A stretch of 64,000 nt of DNA, taken from NCBI GenBank assembly GCA_001600415.1, contig BCJX01000001.1, forward strand, positions 619,186 through 683,185, written 5' to 3'. Shown in pieces: positions 56,180-64,000 of the stretch. The DNA comes from Pascua guehoae (lineage: Eukaryota; Basidiomycota; Tremellomycetes; Trichosporonales; Trichosporonaceae). Every line of letters starts with the position of its first letter. Positions within the stretch are counted from its first letter, which is position 1. A model generated the notes under the pieces. The model saw nothing but the letters and a program-made list of their open reading frames with translations. It was not told the origin of the DNA and did no database searches. The position numbers and the translations under genes are program-made.

Positions 56180-57998
56180 GGGTCCCCGAGGTTGAGCCAC
56201 AGCCACGCCCAGCTGCAGAGGAGCCGAGTCGCCTGGCCTACTCAGAAGGGGCGGCGGAGACGCGAAACACAGCACACCCAACTCCAAAGACGCGCTGGAC
56301 TCGACGCGCCCCTCTGGGGCCGCCGACCACATCCGCTGAGCGAAACGCGCAACGTGCGCGACACAAACAACGACACGGGCTCGTCTCCACGATTTGGCAA
56401 GGGCAAGACACGGGCCATGATACCCACAAAGATGCCGACGTGGGGGCGCATGATGTCGGTCGGGGTTTTCTCGTTTCGGTCGCGGGCTATCCACAGTCAA
56501 GATGTCCGCGCCGAGGTCGCGGTCGATGTCAGTCGAGGGCCGAGGTAGTCGGTATAGCTTTCGTGGAACAAGTGGGGGGAGAACCTCGGTGAGACAGCAA
56601 CCGCCAAGTTGCGAGTTAACAAACGAACGTCGATGGAGCGAACGGAACAGTAGACTTGGCACAGAGACGGGTAGTAATGAGTAGAGAGTATATGGGGTGC
56701 AATGCACACCCCCTTCATCTTGATGCCGTATCCATAAGTAGCACCACTCGCCAGTTGACAGTTGGTTGCCTCAAGCAGCATCAGCCACACACCTTCCAAA
56801 CATTGACTTTGAAGATCCAGGGCACAACCCGTCGTCCGTTGTCCGTCTTGACGTAAACCGGGGGTGGGGGAGAATTTCCGAAACCAAGGCCCGGGTGTCA
56901 AGGCTGCAAAGCAAGCAGTTAACTGACTGCAGTACTGCAGACTGGAGGGGGTCGGAGGTATCCAGGTATTCAAGGAGAGGGACAGACGAGGGTTTCCGTT
57001 GGAGGTACGCGGCGGAAAGAGGTAGAGGTTAGAACGTCAACAGGCAGCAGGCAGCGGCCAGCGGGCAGTGGTCGGCAGGGACCTGACGGCAAGGGCGGCA
57101 TTCGTGCGGTATGCCGTACACAAGCTGGGGAAACGGGGTACGTCAGTCGATACGGTATACGGTTAATACGCGCGCGTACGACGCTGTGCCCTGTACCCAC
57201 CCTTGTACGCCGTACCCAACGTTTGTTGCGTCCCATTCCTCACACCCATACATCTACCTGTCAGTTGGGACCAATTGTGCACGTCTTGCTGTGCAAAGAT
57301 GCCGGTGTCAGTTGGTCACGAGTACAGAGTCGGGGGTGAGAGTAAGCCCGCCAAGCTTTTCTTTGGACGAGTCTTGTGAGGCGTTTGGCGTCAGGCACGG
57401 AACAAACAACAACACAAAACCCAACCCTACATACCACCCTGGCACACCTGCAACCTGCGGAGATGCCGCCGGCGCGTAGCGGGCAACGCGCTAGGACTGG
57501 CCGCTCTCTCTCTCAAACCGCCATGACCCCGCTCCACACTAGCCCTCCCCAGATCATATGCCCTGGTTTGAGGGTTCAGGAACCCGAACACAATTCTCCA
57601 CTCTTTGATTGTCCGCCCTCTGCCCACAGCCAATACCTTTTCGAGTAAACAAACCAAGTGCGGCCGCCTTCCCGCACGGAACTGGCCCTGCATACCTGCC
57701 CTCCTCTCCTCCTGCGTCCTCGCGTTGCTCAGGCCTGCCGGCCACTACCTCGCACGCCTGGGTTCCCTAATATCCGCTTGCCAGTGCTGTAGATTGACAT
57801 CGGTCATCTCGGTTACCTCGGATGCGCGATAGGAGAATGCATGGAGTATCTAACCTAGGCCCGTACAGACAGGGCCACAATGTCGCGCGTAGGTCGTGGG
57901 ATCGGAGAGTGGTCGTGAATGTGGTCGTGCAGAGAATGGGCGTGAAAGAGGTCGTACATGGTGTCTCGTGTGGGCCGCGTGTCGCTCTCGTCTTCTCG
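56180..57998. other. Intergenic region, possible missing exons
   Basis: May contain upstream exons and the promoter of the minus-strand membrane protein. None could be placed by splice and frame logic. No RNA gene or repeat recognised. Confidence 0.4.
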
Positions 57999-58879
57999 CT
58001 AAGACTCTGGGTACTCTGGAGCGCCTGTGGCCGAATGTCCGGCAGCCTCGACATGCTCGGCGTCGCCTGAGGCCGGAGACTTGCGAGTCAGACCACGCCA
58101 GGATGAGACGAGGTTCTTGCGCTTGCGGGCGGCCGAGCGTCGCAGACGTGAGGTGGCGGCATTCGCCTTGAGGTAGAGAGACGCTTTCGGGGGCCGGGCA
58201 GGGCGACGCGAGCCAGAGGCGCCGTGGGGGTTGTTGAAGACCGAGGTCACTGCAAGCGGAGGGGCAATGCCCAGCAGGACGCAGACTTCTCCGACCACCT
58301 CGTGGACATTGGTGGACATGACTAGCCGAGCGCGCACCTCTGACTCGCCGAGCACATGGTGCTTCAGGTAGACAATGTACTCCTTGAGGACCTGCACGGG
58401 AAGCTGGTACAGCTCGAAGGCGCTGGCAAATGTGGCCTGGGTTGGATCAGTGAGCTGCTCTGGCTGACGTTTAGCAACTTACGGTAATTAGACGAGGTAG
58501 GTCATGAAGAGGGCGCTCAAGGGCAACGATCGGCATGCCGAATTGCTGTCTGTCTCGGTTCATCGCCCTGGAGTAAGCATCTCTGTTCATTTCTGCTTGT
58601 GCACTCACCTCTGGTTCATCATGTAGAGGGTTTCCGCCGCCCAGGCATGGTTATCCAACTCTTTGGCCCTGAGCGAATTTATGCCGCCCGCGATGTCAAG
58701 CAGAGTTTTCGCCGCCTCGCGCTCGAACAATGGTCCGTCGCCTGGTGCCAGAAGAATCGTTGCGAATGCTCACCGTTGGCCACATCGTGTAGTTTCGAGA
58801 GGCGTGGGAAATCCTCGGGCCCGTTTATGCAGCGTCGTTCTTGGTATCCACTCCAATCAGGGCCGGATGATGAGGACAT
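57999..58879 (-). CDS. Hypothetical protein, 253 aa, four exons
   Basis: Exons 58774-58879, 58609-58741, 58483-58567 and 57999-58436 total 762 bases, 253 aa, with all donors and acceptors canonical. I do not recognise the family. The protein is mainly helical: MSSSSGPDWSGYQERRC, then GPLFEREAAKTLLDIAGGIN, WAAETLYMMNQRAMNRDRQQ, LHDLPRLITATFASAFELYQ and VQVLKEYIVYLKHHVLGESE. The C-terminal third is basic (SRLRRSAARKRKN) and looks like a nuclear-localisation or nucleic-acid-binding tail. No signal peptide or membrane helix. Its leader (about 58900-59000) is CT-rich with a short repeat. It is divergently placed, 403 bases from the intronless ORF at 59283, so the two may share a promoter. Confidence 0.7.
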
Positions 58880-59282
58880 CGTGACAGGAGAGTAGTGAGT
58901 GAGAGGAGGGGTTTAGAGAGGGTGAGGGGAGGAGAGTAGGGAGAGAAGGGAAGTAGAGGGTAGTAGAGGGTAGTAGAGGGAGAGGGGGAGAGGAGAACAA
59001 GGATTGGTAGAAAGGGAACGGGTGGTAAAGATGAACAGGAGTTGAGTGGTGTCCTTTGCAACAATGCATTGTTATGTACTCGTACTCTGGTACTCTGGTC
59101 TAGCCTAGACGGGTGCGTCATCAGCCAGCTCGTCATCGAGTGTGATACTGTACCAAAATGACACGTGTTTATGGAGCCCCAACTGGCAGCAACACCCGAG
59201 AGATGGAGTGAATGCAGCCAAATGGGGTGTGGTAGCCTCAACATTGTCAACATCCTCAACATCCACTCGCGCAGTGAACACC
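58880..59282. promoter_or_regulatory. Shared divergent promoter region
   Basis: A 403-base spacer between the divergent genes at 58879 (minus) and 59283 (plus). It has gtagagggta repeats near 58941-58980, giving pyrimidine-rich sequence on the minus-strand gene's sense side. Confidence 0.45.
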
Positions 59283-61250
59283 ATGAGCACGCCCTCAGCT
59301 CCCACCGGCATCACGTTCGCCCTCCCCAATTTGCGGGATCCAAGTCAACGGATCCGCATTCGCCCAGTGCAGCCGGACGACGGCGAGGAGGTTCACATCG
59401 TCCACAAGGCCGCGCTTATCCTCGACCATCTCGCCAACCGGACCTATCTCCGGTTCAACGAACGGACTTGGAATAGCGTAATGCTCAACGCTCTGGAATA
59501 CTACGTTTCTTTCCCTCGCTCTCTGAAGGAGAAGATGCCGTACGACCTCGACGTCCAAGTTTTGCAAGAGGACAACCTCTTCCACGGCCGACCAGACGAA
59601 ACGTCTGACATGTTCGCAAACTGCCCCACCCAACTCCACCTTGTGGAGCTCTTGCGCGAGCGGATCACGAACATGCGATCCGCAGCGCAATCCACCGCGC
59701 AAGCGGCACCCGCGACCTCGGCACTGCGTCGCGGCAAACTGGGAATCTACATCCCCGACATTGTCTCGAAGAAGACGGCCGCCCGTGATCGCGTCCCTCC
59801 CGTGTCCAACCCTCCTCTCTGCGACGTTGTATCGCTTGTCGTCGAGTTCAAGGTGACCGTCCTCAACCATCTTGGAAACCGCTGGGTCGTCCAGATCGAC
59901 CCCAGGGCGGATATAGACATGGATCGCGACGACGACGAGGTCCTCGACCTGCTGGCAGACGACAACGTGTCACACGTTTCGTTGTCCACGGCTGGCGACA
60001 ACGAAGACCGCGCATTCGACAAGGACCATACCTTAAAGTGGCGTGCCGGCCTCTCCAAACTGGTCGTGTACATGCTCACATCGTCCGAGTGCTGGGGTAC
60101 CTACCTCGGCTACCTGGTCAACCACACCAAGTTTGCCCGCGTCGTCCTCGTCCGCCGCACCGAGGAACAGACTGTCTTTGCGGTCGAGTGCTCGGACACG
60201 TTCCTCGCCAATCACCCCACCAGCATGCCGATGCACCAGTTTCTGCAAGCCGACTATGCGTCCCATCTTCCTCACGACCTCGCCCATGAGCAGGGCGGCT
60301 TCGACACCGATGCGTTGTCGCGCCTGGTCGGAATCACAGATCTCTCCTTTCGTCTCCTGCTCCCTGGCCCCGAGGCGCAAATTCAGGCCCCCTTCTCGCG
60401 TCTGGCTCCAATCGACCTTGAATCCTGCCCCGTAGCCAAGGAGATTATCGACCGGGCACGCGAGATGGAAGTCACCGACCGCGCAGAGGTCTTGAAGCTC
60501 AGTCGTGCCGAGCTGCAACGTGCCAGCAAGCGCAAAAGCGCTGCATCCACCGCCGTCGCCTCCAAGACGGGTCGGCGTGACGACCCCGACCATGGCGATG
60601 CGGACGACGACAATCGTGGCGGCGGTCCTGGCCGAATGACGCGCAGCAAGACTGCAAAGTCCAAGTCTCGCCAGACTGGCATGACTGTCGGCAAGCAACC
60701 GCCTCCCTCTGTCAAGAGTGTTCCTATGGGCGCAAACCCGCCTGTGGACTCCATGGCCACGGCCTCTCGACAGGATGCTTTCCACCCCACCCTCCCGACC
60801 TTTCGTTCGCTGCCGAGCCTCGCCGCACCGGTCGGCGTCAGTCTCCCGCGCAGTACTTCTGTGCCGACGGACATTGCTTCCGGGACACCCCCTCCTGCGG
60901 CGCCCGCAACCATCACGCCCGATGCCCTTGGCCGTCTTCAGCGTTCGACTGAATCCGAGGGCGACCCCTCTGCGCTCTCCCGCATTGCTTCGTGGCGTGC
61001 TGGCCACGACGCCAACCACGATCCCGTCCCGGACCTCGCCTCCACCTCCTCCGCCGAGCCGAGTGACGAATGCGACGCCGAGTCGAGCGCCTCTGATAAC
61101 GACCCCATCACGTACTTGGTGGAAACGCAAGTGTTCTTGGACCTGATCAAGTCGCGCAATATTGCTGCGGTCATGGTTAGCGTCAGCCAGATGGACACGC
61201 TCCTCACCCAAGTGCGTGCTTCTGTTGTCCCGGCCGCTGCTTCCGAGTGA
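59283..61250 (+). CDS. Intronless 655-aa hypothetical protein, possible PD-(D/E)XK-like core
   Basis: One uninterrupted frame of 655 aa, striking because almost all other genes here are cut by introns. The family is not recognised. The N-terminal half (to about residue 400) looks globular: IRIRPVQPDDGEEVHIVHKAALILDHLANR, then a candidate nuclease-like motif CDVVSLVVEFKVTV with Asp181, Glu188 and Lys190. This is followed by a helix (WRAGLSKLVVYML), CWGTYLGYLVN and strands FARVVLVRR and TVFAVECSD. This order (D...ExK, helix, strand) is reminiscent of the PD-(D/E)XK fold, including the N-terminal module of fungal FunK1-type proteins; that is inference. The C-terminal part is disordered, with basic (RMTRSKTAKSKSRQT) and Ser/Pro-rich stretches. 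The frame extends upstream to 59142; 59283 is taken for its context. Confidence 0.7.
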   Translation: MSTPSAPTGITFALPNLRDPSQRIRIRPVQPDDGEEVHIVHKAALILDHLANRTYLRFNERTWNSVMLNALEYYVSFPRSLKEKMPYDLDVQVLQEDNLFHGRPDETSDMFANCPTQLHLVELLRERITNMRSAAQSTAQAAPATSALRRGKLGIYIPDIVSKKTAARDRVPPVSNPPLCDVVSLVVEFKVTVLNHLGNRWVVQIDPRADIDMDRDDDEVLDLLADDNVSHVSLSTAGDNEDRAFDKDHTLKWRAGLSKLVVYMLTSSECWGTYLGYLVNHTKFARVVLVRRTEEQTVFAVECSDTFLANHPTSMPMHQFLQADYASHLPHDLAHEQGGFDTDALSRLVGITDLSFRLLLPGPEAQIQAPFSRLAPIDLESCPVAKEIIDRAREMEVTDRAEVLKLSRAELQRASKRKSAASTAVASKTGRRDDPDHGDADDDNRGGGPGRMTRSKTAKSKSRQTGMTVGKQPPPSVKSVPMGANPPVDSMATASRQDAFHPTLPTFRSLPSLAAPVGVSLPRSTSVPTDIASGTPPPAAPATITPDALGRLQRSTESEGDPSALSRIASWRAGHDANHDPVPDLASTSSAEPSDECDAESSASDNDPITYLVETQVFLDLIKSRNIAAVMVSVSQMDTLLTQVRASVVPAAASE

Positions 61251-61862
61251 GCTGCGGATCCCTGTAGCAATTCATTATTCCTGCTGTAGTTTCGAGATAC
61301 CAACATGTGTATACAACTAGTGATGATTACGATGAAAGGCAATGCACGCAATGCACGCAATGACCGGCCTCTTTGGGCCACTCAGGTAGACAGTAGTCGC
61401 TCGAAATGACAGGTGTTATGGAGCCCCGGGAGGGATACAGCCCTCGGCCATGTCCGAACAGGAGGGGTGGCGATTGATAGCAACAAGCCAAGTGTGCAAG
61501 TGTGCCGTGGTGTGGCTGGTTTGGGTGGGCGGTCACAGGTTGGGTCTGTTGCATGTCCGGCCTCATCGGAGCGGCATTCACGACGAGGATAAGTAGCACA
61601 CGACGTCCAACCTACAACCCATCTGTCGTCTCTACATCCCCCCCTCCCTCGTCTATCTAGCCCATATCTACTACCCGAGTCCATCTCCGTCGCACGCCAC
61701 CAGGTCCCAGGCCACCCAATCCGCCCACTGCCGTCTCGACACTGCGCACTGTACACCGCTCCGACCCGTCTCGGTCTGCCTCTTATACCTGTCACCCCCT
61801 CGTGACTACACCCACCTCCTCTTCTCGACTACATCATCAACACCCGTTCCCAGGATCCAACA
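61251..61862. other. Intergenic region upstream of URC4
   Basis: About 600 bases. The last 250 are pyrimidine-rich on the plus strand, the likely leader/promoter of the URC4-like gene. No other feature. Confidence 0.5.
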
Positions 61863-64000
61863 ATGACCCCCGCGATCGTGAGCTACCTCCGCTCCCTGCC
61901 CGCGGTGCGCGAGCGCTCCCGCGCCGTCTTTGACCTCGTCGCCGCCGGCAACGCAGACTACTGGGACTGGCACGAGGACAAGCTCGCGCACGTCGTCGAC
62001 TTTTGCGCCGGGCTCCTGGAGCGCGACTTTGGGCGCGAGTTTGGCAAGATTCCGCGTGAGTGCGGTGTGGTGCGGGCGGCTACCGAGGTCTTACGGCGTG
62101 GACGCGGCCCTAGTGTGGTCTACACTATACGTACACTCTCACCCTCGTAACCCTCGTAAACAGCCACCCCATCCCCAACCGCTAAACAACCACCCCATCC
62201 CCAACCACCCCCCCCTGCATTCCCCCCCCCCCCCCCCGCGCCCACTCTCCATCCCCCTGAACAGAGCTAAGGCCCAGCCCACTGCCGCAAGAACCACTTC
62301 ATCACCCCCAACCGCAACCGCATCGCCTCGCTCCTCGCCGACCCCCGCTTCCCGCCCCCCTCTGAGCCCGTCGCGCGCGCCGCGACCCTGATCGACCTGT
62401 ACGTCGTGTCCGTCCTCCTCGACGCGGGCGCGGGCAACACGTGGACGTACGTCGAGATCGAGGACGGCGCCGAGGTCTGGCGCGGCGGCCGCAGCGAGGC
62501 GCTCGCCGTCGCGAGCTACCGGATGTTTGTGGACGGCGTGTTTTCGGCCGATAAGCAGGACCCACTGCGTGTGGATGGTGAGTTGGGTGTTGGGAGTGGG
62601 CGAGTGTGGACCCAGCTGACGGCAGCGTCGGCGCTCAAGAGCCTCACGGCGGCTACGCTCGCAAAGCACCTCCAAGTCACGGACGCGAACCCCATGTCGG
62701 GCCTCGAGGGGCGCGCGGCGCTCCTGGCCCAGCTGGGCGAGGCGCTCGCTGCACGCCCCGACCTGGTGCGCTCTGGGCGTCCGGGCGACCTGCTCTGTGA
62801 GTTGTCATGTTAAGGGGTTTGTGGTCGCGCCTCCAGAGCTGTCGGTCTCCCACAGCCTGGTGTGCAACCTGGGGTTCCGGTTCCGGACCCTCCACGGCCT
62901 GAGGTTGCCCTCGGCTGAGTTCAACACATTTCTGCAACTCGGGAAGCCCTTGGGAAACCCCCTGGGAATGGCAGCACCTTAGGCTGTGCCATAGCTGTCG
63001 TCTACAGGGACTATTAAAGGACAGGAGCGTGCCCAGTACACAAATGCCCAACCTGATACTTATCCGTCACGACCGAGTGTACTCCTCGCGTGCGCAGTAC
63101 ACAACTACCCAACCTGTTATTTATCCGTCACGCCCGCGTGCACTTCTCTGACGCCAGACTACTTTGAGCCCAAGATCCAGACGCCCACGGGACCCGTCCT
63201 CCCCCTCGCGCTCTTCTGGAGCACACTCTTCTCCCTCCTCGCCCCCATCTGGCCGGCGCGGACGACGCTCGCGTCGTGCCCCGACGAGATTCTCGGCGAC
63301 GTCTGGCCGTGCCCGGCCCTCGCGCGGTCGCTGGAGGGCAAGGAGCGGACCGAGGGCGACGACCTCGTGCCGTTCCACAAGCTGTCGCAGTGGCTGTGCT
63401 ACTCGCTCCTCGAGCCGATTGAGGGCGAGGCACAGTGGGCGATTGAGCGGGGGGCTGGCCAGACGGGTCTTCCTGAGGTGAGTCGTGCCAGTAGTGTGGG
63501 TGGGGTTTGCGGCGTGTAGTGCAGCACGAGTGCAGGACGGTGCAGCAACGTTGTCTGCGGCGTGTTGTTTAGTGATGTAGCGTAGTGTCCCTGAGCGTGC
63601 ATATGGCCCGCGGCGGCGATTCTTCATCGCTCACACACAGTACCGCAACGGCGGCCTGCTGGTCGACCACTCGCTCCTCGTCCTCCGCCGCGCCGCGCTG
63701 CCCGACAGCGCCTTCCCGACCGGCCGCGCCGGCCTGCCCCTCCTCGAACCGAGCCACCCGGCCGTCGTCGAGTGGCGCGCCGTCACGGTCGTCGCGCTCG
63801 ACAAGATCCACGCCGGCGTGTGCGCAAAGCTCGGCGTGACGCCCGCAGAGCTCAGCCTCGCCCAGGTCCTCGAGGCGTCGACGTGGAAGGGCGGGAGGGA
63901 GATTGCAAAGGCCAAGCGGCCCGAGACGGGCGGGCGTGAGTATTTACGTCTTGGGGTGGATGGGTGTGTGAGCAGTGGTGCTGGTACTGACACGCAGCGC
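61863..64000 (+). CDS. URC4: URC4-like uracil catabolism protein (DUF1688), 3' end beyond window
   Basis: Exons 61863-62055, 62278-62577, 62626-62796, 63158-63477, 63641-63935 and the first bases of a sixth from 63998 keep frame; 426 residues are present before the edge. Urc4 (DUF1688) acts with Urc1/GTP-cyclohydrolase-II-like proteins in the fungal URC route that lets cells use uracil as nitrogen source; its exact reaction is unsettled. Recognisable blocks: PAIVSYLRSLPAVRERSRAV, HVVDFCAGLLERDFG, DLYVVSVLLDAGAGNTWTYV, RSEALAVASYRMFVDGVFSA, LQVTDANPMSGLEGRAALLA, KLSQWLCYSLLEPIE, YRNGGLLVDHSLLVLR and VVEWRAVTVVALDKIH. Intron 1 (222 bases) has a poly-C run at 62222-62237, and intron 3 (361 bases) contains a tandem duplication. 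The gene is truncated by the window end, not by mutation. Confidence 0.93.
63027..63148. repeat. 61-bp tandem duplication within a URC4 intron
   Basis: Units 63027-63087 and 63088-63148 both read gcgtgc(c/g)cagtacacaa, then cccaacctg, ttatccgtcacg and end acttctc/actcctc. The second copy includes the intron's end just before the acceptor at 63157, so the duplication also repeats branch-point-proximal sequence. Confidence 0.85.

Noticed and set aside
60033..61211. 392-aa minus-strand open frame
   Set aside because: Antisense of the intronless 655-aa ORF. The plus frame is longer, has mixed globular and disordered composition and a sensible start.
62797..62982. Plus-strand small ORF inside URC4 intron 3
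   Set aside because: Lies between a canonical donor and acceptor that preserve the URC4 frame and family sequence; no sign of independent function.

Overview
The window looks like a contig from an intron-dense, GC-rich basidiomycete yeast, most likely of the Tremellomycetes (Trichosporonales/Cryptococcus side). Three things support this. Nearly every gene is cut by short GT-AG introns (mostly 30-60 bases, with gtgagt-type donors and ctgac/ctaac just before the acceptor). The proteins are typical fungal nuclear and membrane families (APSES/MBP1, POL5, URC4, PMP3). An intron-containing tRNA-Arg is also present. There are two single-base N gaps (30888 and 44166). All gene models here were spliced by eye. 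For most of them the summed exon lengths are an exact multiple of three, and conserved motifs read through the joins.

Layout. 1-3 kb: two minus-strand membrane-protein genes, the first only partly resolved. 4.3-8.6 kb: a WDR48/UAF1-like WD40 gene (minus). 8.6-10.7 kb: a divergent intergenic region with tandem repeats. 10.7-13.1 kb: an AAAP amino-acid permease (plus). 14.1-16.7 kb: an MBP1/MBS1-type APSES factor with 6-nt and 11-nt micro-exons (minus). 17.3-18.1 kb: RNA polymerase III subunit C17 (plus). 18.3-19.9 kb: an ENT nucleoside transporter (minus). 20.4-24.1 kb: a 1150-aa nuclear protein joining a Zn2Cys6 cluster, a zinc-ribbon, a degenerate AlkB-like 2OG-oxygenase fold and an AT-hook/RG tail (plus). 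24.6-25.2 kb: a frameshifted GNAT acetyltransferase (minus). 26.9-27.5 kb: a PMP3 proteolipid (minus). 28.5-33.0 kb: MSH3 with 20 exons (plus). 33.1-37.4 kb: POL5 (minus). 38.6-41.0 kb: a CDC25 phosphatase (minus).

From 41 to 52.5 kb I see no convincing protein gene. This stretch holds homopolymer tracts, simple repeats, a mobile-element relic and tRNA-Arg(ACG). From 52.5 to 59 kb come two small single-pass membrane proteins, a MITE-like element and an unrecognised 253-aa gene (all genes minus). At 59.3-61.25 kb there is an intronless 655-aa ORF. URC4 (uracil catabolism, DUF1688) starts at 61.86 kb and runs off the right edge.

Several genes share a genome-maintenance and cell-cycle theme: WDR48 (PCNA/FANCD2 deubiquitination cofactor), MSH3 with a PCNA-binding box, the AlkB-like chromatin protein, MBP1 (G1/S) and CDC25 (G2/M). 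In a fungus this may be chance linkage. The most unusual items are the AlkB-like fusion with lost metal ligands, the two consecutive micro-exons in the MBP1 DNA-binding domain, the dispersed ~190-bp MITE family, the intronless PD-(D/E)XK-like ORF, and the long poly-G/C tracts in the CDC25 leader and in introns.
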